This document shows positions 57,946-64,000 of a DNA stretch of 64,000 bases, in pieces (positions within the stretch are counted from its first letter, which is position 1; the number at the start of each line of letters is the position of its first letter). Location: NCBI RefSeq assembly GCF_008830185.1, contig NZ_WAGX01000007.1, forward strand, positions 1-64,000. The letters run 5' to 3'. The position numbers were made by a program, and so were the translations under genes. The notes under the pieces were generated by a model. It had not been told where the DNA came from. It searched no databases and saw only the letters and a list, made by a program, of their open reading frames with translations. The stretch comes from Candidatus Galacturonatibacter soehngenii (GTDB taxonomy: Bacteria > Bacillota > Clostridia > Lachnospirales > Lachnospiraceae).

Positions 57946-58677
57946 TTAAGCCAAAGCAGACAAAGCAGCTTCATCTGCAACAACGGTAACATCAGGATGA
58001 AACTGAAGAATGGTAGCAGGAACCAATGGAGTTACCGGTCCGTTTAGTACTTGATTTAATATTTCTGATTTATTTTCTCCACTTACAGCCAATATTATTT
58101 TTTTTGCATTCATAATATGTCCAACACCCATGGTATAAGCTTTCTTAGGCACTTCATCAAGAGAGTCAAAGAAGCGAGAATTTGCAACAACAGTATCATT
58201 TAAAAGTGTTACTTGATGTGTATTACGAATAAATGTATCACTTGGTTCATTAAAACCAATATGTCCATTGGTTCCAAGCCCAAGAAGCTGCATATCAATT
58301 CCACCCATATCTTCTATTACTTGATTATAACGATTACACTCCTTGACAGCATCGCATTCCATGCCATTTGGAAAATTTGTGTTTTTTAAATCAATGTTAA
58401 CATGATAAAACAAATGATGATTCATAAAATAACAATAACTTTGTTCATTGTCCTTTGAAAGTCCACAATATTCATCTAGGTTTACCGTACGAACCTGCGA
58501 AAAGTCTAAATCTCCTTTGTTATACCAATCTACAAGTTTATTGTATATACCAATTGGAGTAGACCCAGTGGCAAGACCTAGAACAGAATCTGGTTTTAAT
58601 ATTATTTGAGCAGATATTAAGTTGGCAGCTTTTCTGCTAATATCCTCATAATCACGTGCTTTGATAAGTTTAATCAA
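57946..58677 (-). CDS. nagB: Glucosamine-6-phosphate deaminase
   Basis: This 243-residue enzyme converts glucosamine-6-P to fructose-6-P plus ammonia. Diagnostic LGLATGSTPIGIY, TVNLDEYCGL and GLGTNGHIGFNEP segments are present. The TTG at 58677 begins MIKLIKARDYEDIS and follows AAAGGAG. Upstream in-frame sequence is hydrophobic and not part of the family, so I exclude it. Confidence 0.95.
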   Translation of the reverse strand: MIKLIKARDYEDISRKAANLISAQIILKPDSVLGLATGSTPIGIYNKLVDWYNKGDLDFSQVRTVNLDEYCGLSKDNEQSYCYFMNHHLFYHVNIDLKNTNFPNGMECDAVKECNRYNQVIEDMGGIDMQLLGLGTNGHIGFNEPSDTFIRNTHQVTLLNDTVVANSRFFDSLDEVPKKAYTMGVGHIMNAKKIILAVSGENKSEILNQVLNGPVTPLVPATILQFHPDVTVVADEAALSALA

Positions 58678-58723
58678 AATGGTACACTCTCCTTTTGTTT
58701 TTTTTAAAGTTATATTTATTCTT

Positions 58724-58752
58724 ATTATATATAATAAAATACCAAGTGTAAA
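58724..58752 (-). promoter_or_regulatory. nagBA promoter
   Basis: On the minus strand, TTTACA (58752-58747), 17-base spacer, TATAAT (58729-58724), about 47 bases before the nagB start. Confidence 0.75.
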
Positions 58753-58770
58753 TGTAAAATCAGTTAAAAA

Positions 58771-58797
58771 TATATACCAAAACATAATTGGTATATA
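58771..58797. promoter_or_regulatory. NagR-type operator, nagBA side
   Basis: TATATACCA, a 9-base centre AAACATAAT, then TGGTATATA form a perfect 9-bp inverted repeat just upstream of the nagBA -35. The half site TGGTATA is shared with the other operator. Confidence 0.65.
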
Positions 58798-58879
58798 AAA
58801 ATTGTGTTGTTAAAATTATTTATTATGTGCAATATGACTAGCATATAGATGAAAAAATAAAATATATAGTATAAAATGC

Positions 58880-58908
58880 TTGTGCCCATAATATGATTAA
58901 AGTATAAT
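58880..58908 (+). promoter_or_regulatory. nagE promoter
   Basis: TTGTGC (58880-58885), 17-base spacer, TATAAT (58903-58908); the predicted start lies at the operator 58917-58928. Confidence 0.65.
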
Positions 58909-58916
58909 TGTAGAAA

Positions 58917-58928
58917 TGGTATATACCA
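58917..58928. promoter_or_regulatory. NagR-type operator, nagE side
   Basis: TGGTATATACCA is a perfect 12-bp palindrome at the expected transcription start of nagE. It resembles GntR/NagR (dre-type) sites of Firmicutes, which read TGGT(A/C)TA..ACCA. Confidence 0.7.
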
Positions 58929-59091
58929 AAAATGTCAAATATTGTTTAAATTATTTCAATCAATAGGTTTGAGTTCTTAACTTTGTTATTTATTTTGATT
59001 CAAAAAGCGAATATGCTTGAGAATAAATTATAATAATGTCCTTATCGAAGCTAGAGCGATAAGGGGAATGAGGAAAGGGGAAAGAATCAAA

Positions 59092-60540
59092 ATGATGAAA
59101 TATTTACAAAGACTAGGAAAATCTCTTATGCTTCCAGTTGCTTGTCTACCAGCAGCGGGGTTACTAATGGGGATTGGTTACTGGATTGATCCGATAGGTT
59201 GGGGGGCAAACAGTGCATTTGCCGCTTTTTTAATCAAAGCAGGATCGGCGTTAATTGATAATATGGCTATTTTATTTGCAATTGGTGTTGGAGTTGGTAT
59301 GTCAGATGACAACGATGGAACGGCGGGGTTATCGGCACTTGTTTCTTGGTTAATGATAACAACACTATTATCAAAAGGTTCAGTGGCATTTTTAAAAGGG
59401 ATACCAATAGAAGAAGTACCAGCAGCATTTGACAAAATTGAAACACAATTTATTGGTATTTTAGCAGGTATCATTGGAGCAGTTGCTTATAATCGATTTA
59501 AGAATACGAAGCTTCCAGATGCTCTTTCTTTTTTTAGTGGAAAACGTTGTGTAGCAATTGTAACTGCCGTCATCTCAGTATTGGCTTCTTTTGTATTATT
59601 TTTTGTTTGGCCCTACATATATGGTGCTTTGGTAGCGTTTGGAACTAGTATTGTTTCTACAGGTGCAATCGGTGCTGGTATTTATGCTTTCTTGAACCGT
59701 TTGCTAATTCCACTTGGCTTGCATCATGCACTTAACACTGTTTTTTGGTTTGATGCAGCTGGAATTGATGATTTGCATAAATTCTGGGGAACCGCAGAAG
59801 GTGGTATATTAGGTCAAACAGGTATGTATATGACAGGCTTCTTCCCTGTAATGATGTTTGGCTTACCAGCCGCTGCACTTGCAATGTATCATACTGCAAA
59901 ATCAAAAAAGAAAAAAGTGGCTGCTGGACTTCTAGGAGCTGCGGCGTTATGTGCATTTTTTACAGGTGTTACAGAACCGTTGGAATTTGCATTTATGTTC
60001 TTGGCACCTCCTCTCTATGTAGTGCATGCATTATTAACAGGTATCTCAGCTGCAGTATGTGCTATGCTTCCGATTCGATTAGGGTTTTACTTTAGTGCTG
60101 GGCTGGTAGACTGGGTTTTAAGCTTTAAAGCTCCAATGGCTCAAAATCCGTTGCTAATTATTCCCATAGGATTAGCGTTTGCAATAGTGTATTATGTTGT
60201 ATTTCGATTCTTAATTGTTCGATTTAACTTTGCCACACCTGGGCGAGAAGAGGATGATATTAGTGATGAGGAGCTAAATACAGTTCTTGCAAATGACAAT
60301 TATTCAAGTATTGCAAGTATTGTATTGGAAGGTCTTGGCGGGAAAGAAAACGTCGCCTCTTGTGATAATTGCATTACCAGACTTCGTATGGAAGTAATTG
60401 ATTATACAAAAGTAGATGAAAAGAAAATAAAATCAGCAGGAGTTGCTGGCATAATACGTCCAAGTAAAACCTCTGTTCAGGTAATTGTTGGAACAAAGGT
60501 ACAATTTGTAGCAGATGAAATGAAAAAAATGCTTAGATAA
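59092..60540 (+). CDS. nagE: PTS N-acetylglucosamine-specific IIBC component
   Basis: This 482-residue protein imports GlcNAc while phosphorylating it. The IIC membrane domain (about 1-380) has RLGKSLMLPVACLPAAGLLMG, LGLHHALNTVFWF and TGVTEPLEFAFMF. The C-terminal IIB domain has the phosphorylated cysteine in CDNCITRLR near residue 425. IIA must come from elsewhere. ATG at 59092 follows AAAGGGG; an upstream in-frame extension lacks family similarity. Confidence 0.93.
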   Translation: MMKYLQRLGKSLMLPVACLPAAGLLMGIGYWIDPIGWGANSAFAAFLIKAGSALIDNMAILFAIGVGVGMSDDNDGTAGLSALVSWLMITTLLSKGSVAFLKGIPIEEVPAAFDKIETQFIGILAGIIGAVAYNRFKNTKLPDALSFFSGKRCVAIVTAVISVLASFVLFFVWPYIYGALVAFGTSIVSTGAIGAGIYAFLNRLLIPLGLHHALNTVFWFDAAGIDDLHKFWGTAEGGILGQTGMYMTGFFPVMMFGLPAAALAMYHTAKSKKKKVAAGLLGAAALCAFFTGVTEPLEFAFMFLAPPLYVVHALLTGISAAVCAMLPIRLGFYFSAGLVDWVLSFKAPMAQNPLLIIPIGLAFAIVYYVVFRFLIVRFNFATPGREEDDISDEELNTVLANDNYSSIASIVLEGLGGKENVASCDNCITRLRMEVIDYTKVDEKKIKSAGVAGIIRPSKTSVQVIVGTKVQFVADEMKKMLR

Positions 60541-60562
60541 ATAGCATAAATACTCTAGCAAT

Positions 60563-60603
60563 GGGCAACCAACTTTTATTAAATTCTAGGTTGCCCTTTT
60601 TTT
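60563..60603 (+). terminator. nagE terminator
   Basis: GGGCAACC (60563-60570) pairs with GGTTGCCC (60589-60596) across 18 bases, followed by T7. Confidence 0.85.
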
Positions 60604-60721
60604 AAGAAGCATTAATGGGGATAGAGAATACTAGGAAGATACTTTCCTATATTGAATATTTCGAATTATAATAGTACAATGAAAGAAAATTTTAGGATGC
60701 AAATGAAAGGAATGACAGCGA

Positions 60722-61453
60722 TTGAATAAGGTTTTAAAGGAAAATGGACTTCCATTATATTATCAAATTAAAGATAGTATATTAAATATGATAGAAAATG
60801 AACAATTAAAACCAGGAGACTTGATTCCGCCAGAGCGAGAAATCTGTAAGATGCAAGGGGTAAGCAGAATGACTGTAAATAAGGCTATCATGGAATTGGT
60901 CAGTGATGGTGTTTTATATAGAGAGCAAGGGCGGGGAACGTTTGTTGCTAGGCCCAAACAATATAAAAAGTTGTCTCAGTTAATTGGTTTTTCACAGGAG
61001 ATGGAAAGTAAGGGTCATAAAACAAGTTCAAAAATTATTTCCTTTGATATTAAGAAAGCTACGCATCAGATCAAAGACATTCTAAAATTGCCAGAAGATA
61101 AGGATTATGTCATTACAATAAAACGCTTGCGTCTCATTGACAATGAGCCAATCGCGATCGAAACGGTATGGTTAGCAAGATACCGATTTCCAGACATGTC
61201 TGTTGAAACTATTTTTGGTCAATCTCTATATAAAATATTTCGGGAACAATACGGATATCAATTAAGCAGTGCTAAGGAAACCATAGAGCCTAAATTACTA
61301 AGTGAATTTGAAATAGAACTTCTTAATCAGCCAGAAAGCCAGTTGGCATTAAACTTTAAAAAAGTTGCATATATTGAGAAGGAGATACCGATTGAATATA
61401 CAGAAGCAATCTATCGAAGCGATAAGTATAAGTATGAAATTCAAATCGTATAA
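60722..61453 (+). CDS. nagR: GntR/HutC family transcription regulator (NagR-like)
   Basis: This 243-residue regulator has an N-terminal winged HTH (YYQIKDSILNMIENEQLKPGD, then GVSRMTVNKAIMELVSDGVLYREQGRGTFVA) and a C-terminal UTRA ligand domain (about 95-240). Neighbouring nag genes and the TGGTATATACCA operators support a GlcNAc-6-P or GlcN-6-P sensing repressor. TTG at 60722 is the start after AAAGGAATGACAGCGA, somewhat distant. Confidence 0.85.
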   Translation: MNKVLKENGLPLYYQIKDSILNMIENEQLKPGDLIPPEREICKMQGVSRMTVNKAIMELVSDGVLYREQGRGTFVARPKQYKKLSQLIGFSQEMESKGHKTSSKIISFDIKKATHQIKDILKLPEDKDYVITIKRLRLIDNEPIAIETVWLARYRFPDMSVETIFGQSLYKIFREQYGYQLSSAKETIEPKLLSEFEIELLNQPESQLALNFKKVAYIEKEIPIEYTEAIYRSDKYKYEIQIV

Positions 61454-61456
61454 TAA

Positions 61457-61502
61457 AAACAAACAGAAACAATGTTTACTTGTGTTCTGTTTGTTTTTTT
61501 AA
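61457..61502 (+). terminator. nagR terminator
   Basis: AAACAAACAGAA (61457-61468) pairs with TTCTGTTTGTTT (61485-61496) over 16 bases; TTTT follows. Confidence 0.85.
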
Positions 61503-61624
61503 CTGATTTTTTATTTATTATAATTTTATAAAGTAAATTCAAGATACCCAAAATGGTGTATAATAGAGCAAACAAAGGATATAAACAGATTACATTAGAT
61601 AAGGTTCGTTTATAGGAGGTCTAT

Positions 61625-63442
61625 ATGTTTTTGCGGCTAAAAAACAAAATAAAAATTAGATACAAAAAAAATCCTTTAAGATTGGATGGGTTAAAAATTT
61701 GTTTTCTTTATTTTTTAATAGGATTTTTCTGGATTTATTTTTCGGATCGCATCCTCTCTTACCTGTTTGAGGATAAGAAAACAATGCAAATTTTAAATAC
61801 TTATAAAGGTATATTTTATGTTTTACTTACAGCGTTGTTATTGTATTATCTCATTTTAAAAATGTTAAAAAAGGTTGATGCTGCAGAGAAAAAGTTAATG
61901 GAAAGTTATGATGAACTATCAGCGGCAAACGAAGAGCTTCAAGCATATGTGCAGCAATTAACTGCGTCGGAAGAAGAACTTAGAAATCAATATGACCAAA
62001 TTGTAGAATACGATACCATGCTTCGTGCAAGTGAAGAAAAGTATAAAGCATTAGTAAATCAAATGCAACTGGGGCTTGCATTGTATGAGGGAAATTCAGA
62101 TGATATTATGCATTTCAAACTTATTGACACCAATGACAGTCATGAGATACTAACTGGCTTAAAAAAAGATGAAATCATGGGTAAATATTTTCATGAAATA
62201 CACAAAAACATGGAAGCTGATAACATGGATAAACTCTACCATACGGTAAAAACAGGTGAACCAACCAGATATGAAAGACATCAAATACAAACAAGCTATT
62301 ATTATGAGGTAATAGCATACCGTCCTAAAAAAAATCAACTAGCTATTATTGTCAATGACATTACAAAGAGAAAACAGGCAGAAGATAGACTTCAACATCT
62401 AAGCTACCACGACCAACTAACCCAGTTATATAACAGAAGATATTTTGAAGAGGAACTAGTAAGACTTGACCGCAAAGAACATTATCCACTTATGATAACA
62501 ATAGCAGATATCAATGGATTAAAGCTAATAAACGATTCTTTTGGACATTCAATTGGTGATGAATATATCAAGAGAGTTGCCAAAGTATTATTAAAAGGGG
62601 TTAGAAAAAAAGATATAGTATGTAGACTGGCGGGAGATGAATTTATTATATTATCGCCAAATACAGAATTAGAAACAATAAAAAACATTGTTAGTCATAT
62701 AAAAGAATTGGCAAGAAATGAATCAATCAACTCGGTTGACATATCGATATCCTTTGGATATGGAGCAAAATATAGCGAGGAAGAATCTGTCATTGATGTT
62801 TTTAAAAGAGCAGAAGACTTTATGTATAAGAAAAAATTAGTAGAAAGTCCAAGCATGCGTGGAAAAACAATCTATACCATTATGGCAGCCTTGCATGAAA
62901 AAAATCCAAGAGAGGAGCAACATTCACATCGAGTATCTGAGCTTTGTGAGAAGATGGGACTGGCGTTGGATTTACAAGAAGACGAAATAAAAGAATTAAG
63001 AACAGTAGGTATGCTGCATGACATTGGAAAAGTTGCGATTGAAGAAGGAATCTTAAATAAGAACGATAAGTTAAATGAGAATGAATGGGAGGAAATCAAA
63101 AGACACCCAGAAATAGGATATCGAATCCTTAGCACAGTAAATGAACTTTCGGAAATGGCAGAATATGTACTAGCTCATCATGAAAGGTGGGATGGACGTG
63201 GTTATCCAAAAGGATTAAAAGGAGAGGAAATACCCATTCAGTCTAGAATCATTGCAATTGCAGATGCTTATGATGCTATGATTAGTGAACGAAGTTATCG
63301 AAAGGCACTATCAAAAAAATATGCAATCAATGAATTAAAACAAGGCGCTGGTTCACAATTTTGTCCGTATTGCGTTAATGTAATGATAGAAAATGTTCTA
63401 AACAAAGAAGGTGAAGGTCCAATTAGTACGAAACCATCATAA
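61625..63442 (+). CDS. PAS-GGDEF-HD-GYP membrane signalling protein
   Basis: This 605-residue protein has two N-terminal helices (about 20-45 and 58-78), a coiled coil (about 80-130), a PAS-like domain (about 135-245), a GGDEF domain with RLAGDEFIILS (first G replaced by A) and an HD-GYP domain with HSHRVSELC, LHDIGKVAI, HHERWDGRGYP and ADAYDAMISERSYR. The usual GSQFDP reads GSQFCPYC. It probably makes or breaks cyclic di-GMP. The A-GDEF change is common and may remain active. The start follows TAGGAGG. Confidence 0.88.
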   Translation: MFLRLKNKIKIRYKKNPLRLDGLKICFLYFLIGFFWIYFSDRILSYLFEDKKTMQILNTYKGIFYVLLTALLLYYLILKMLKKVDAAEKKLMESYDELSAANEELQAYVQQLTASEEELRNQYDQIVEYDTMLRASEEKYKALVNQMQLGLALYEGNSDDIMHFKLIDTNDSHEILTGLKKDEIMGKYFHEIHKNMEADNMDKLYHTVKTGEPTRYERHQIQTSYYYEVIAYRPKKNQLAIIVNDITKRKQAEDRLQHLSYHDQLTQLYNRRYFEEELVRLDRKEHYPLMITIADINGLKLINDSFGHSIGDEYIKRVAKVLLKGVRKKDIVCRLAGDEFIILSPNTELETIKNIVSHIKELARNESINSVDISISFGYGAKYSEEESVIDVFKRAEDFMYKKKLVESPSMRGKTIYTIMAALHEKNPREEQHSHRVSELCEKMGLALDLQEDEIKELRTVGMLHDIGKVAIEEGILNKNDKLNENEWEEIKRHPEIGYRILSTVNELSEMAEYVLAHHERWDGRGYPKGLKGEEIPIQSRIIAIADAYDAMISERSYRKALSKKYAINELKQGAGSQFCPYCVNVMIENVLNKEGEGPISTKPS

Positions 63443-63472
63443 AAAAGCTCGCCATGAAAAGGCGGGCTTTTC
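63443..63472. terminator. Bidirectional terminator
   Basis: GCTCGCC (63447-63453) pairs with GGCGGGC (63461-63467, one G-T pair), with A and T tracts on either side. It ends the cyclic-di-GMP gene and the converging AraC gene. Confidence 0.85.
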
Positions 63473-63477
63473 TATGA

Positions 63478-64000
63478 TTAGATATCAACTTGCTTTGCTT
63501 TTCGATATTGTCCTGGTGCAACGCCTTCAATTTTCTTAAAAACGCGAATGAAATTTTGTTGTGAATTAAATCCTGTTTCATTTGAAATCTGTTCAATTTT
63601 TTTATCAGTATTATTTAAAAGAAATTTAGCAGCATCAATGCGATAAGAATTGATAAAATCATTAAAATTAACACCCATATTTTCTTTGAATAGCTTGCTA
63701 AGATAGGTAGAATTCGTTCCAAGCTTTTCTGCAATTTCGCTTAAAGATAAAGAGGAGTCAGAATAATGATTTTTAATATATTCACTTGCTTTTATAATGT
63801 AAGGGTGCTTGTATTTTTTATAATGATCAAAAGCAAGTAAAACAGCTTCTTTAATAAAAGAGTCAATGGTATTTTTCATAATTGTTTTTTCTTCTGCACG
63901 TTCTAATGCCGTATTAATTTGAAATAGCGTATTTGCATCAAGGCTGATATTTTTAAATTCTAATAGTTTATTTAATACTGCTTCTGCATAAGAGATGTAG
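63478..64000 (-). CDS. AraC-family regulator, N-terminal part outside window
   Basis: The reading frame is open to base 64000 on the minus strand with no start needed at 63879. The visible 173 residues begin YISYAEAVLNKLLEFKN. The C-terminal AraC/XylS domain (about last 95) has two HTH units: SLSEIAEKLGTNSTYLSKLFKENMG and KIEQISNETGFNSQQNFIRVFKK. A receiver or sensing domain probably lies beyond the window, as in YesN-like proteins. Confidence 0.85.
   Translation of the reverse strand, partial: YISYAEAVLNKLLEFKNISLDANTLFQINTALERAEEKTIMKNTIDSFIKEAVLLAFDHYKKYKHPYIIKASEYIKNHYSDSSLSLSEIAEKLGTNSTYLSKLFKENMGVNFNDFINSYRIDAAKFLLNNTDKKIEQISNETGFNSQQNFIRVFKKIEGVAPGQYRKAKQVDI

Larger units (their letters stand above)
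58678..59091. other. Divergent nag control region
   Basis: This 414-base interval between nagB and the PTS gene contains two promoters and two palindromes matching each other (TATACCA/TGGTATA). Both palindromes probably bind the GntR-type regulator encoded nearby. No gene is seen. Confidence 0.75.

Overview
The window is AT-rich (clearly below 40% G+C by eye) and has the gene content of a low-GC Gram-positive anaerobe. Several genes point to the Clostridia, most likely the Lachnospiraceae: a two-subunit class I fumarase, an anaerobe-type V/A-ATPase operon, PII-Amt, and DUF3881, DUF4446, DUF6323 and DUF6179-type proteins. I cannot name the species.

The organising feature is the chromosomal origin. 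The oriC/dnaA region lies at about 12.5-14.7 kb. Left of it, dnaA, dnaN, yaaA (S4), recF, gyrB and gyrA run leftwards, followed by a membrane protein, fumarase alpha/beta and plsC, then tRNA-Ser, then the 5' half of a 16S rRNA gene that leaves the window at base 1. Right of it, rpmH, rnpA, yidD, yidC, jag, mnmE, mnmG and rsmG run rightwards. Both sides are therefore transcribed away from the origin. A sensor kinase/response regulator pair, two perfect parS sites and parA-parB follow (23-26.4 kb).

From 26.4 to 37.6 kb are DUF4446, an HD-GYP-like protein, serS, DUF3881, tRNA-Arg, an exonuclease, a D,D-carboxypeptidase, PII-Amt with terminators in its leaders, a MATE pump and an orphan CheR-like methyltransferase. 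A nine-gene V/A-type ATPase operon (46.1-37.7 kb) runs on the minus strand, against the expected replication direction. After trmB come an AI-2E family transporter, tRNA-Lys, the unknown DUF6323/DUF6179/DUF6506 genes, a CDF transporter, a Nudix hydrolase, an esterase and tRNA-Pro.

The oddest locus is at 54.1-56.8 kb. An ECF sigma factor region 2 is joined in frame to the C-terminal half of an ABC ATPase, followed by its two permease genes. This looks like a deletion fusion. The window then holds a complete N-acetylglucosamine module (nagA, nagB, nagE PTS, GntR/NagR regulator) with two matching palindromic operators in the divergent control region. A PAS-GGDEF-HD-GYP protein and an AraC-type regulator, cut by the window end, complete the window.

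I saw no CRISPR array, insertion sequence, prophage or known defence system. The best leads for new biology are the sigma/ABC chimera, the PII/Amt leader architecture, the interleaved repeats around a DnaA box downstream of dnaA, and the DUF6323/DUF6179 pair.
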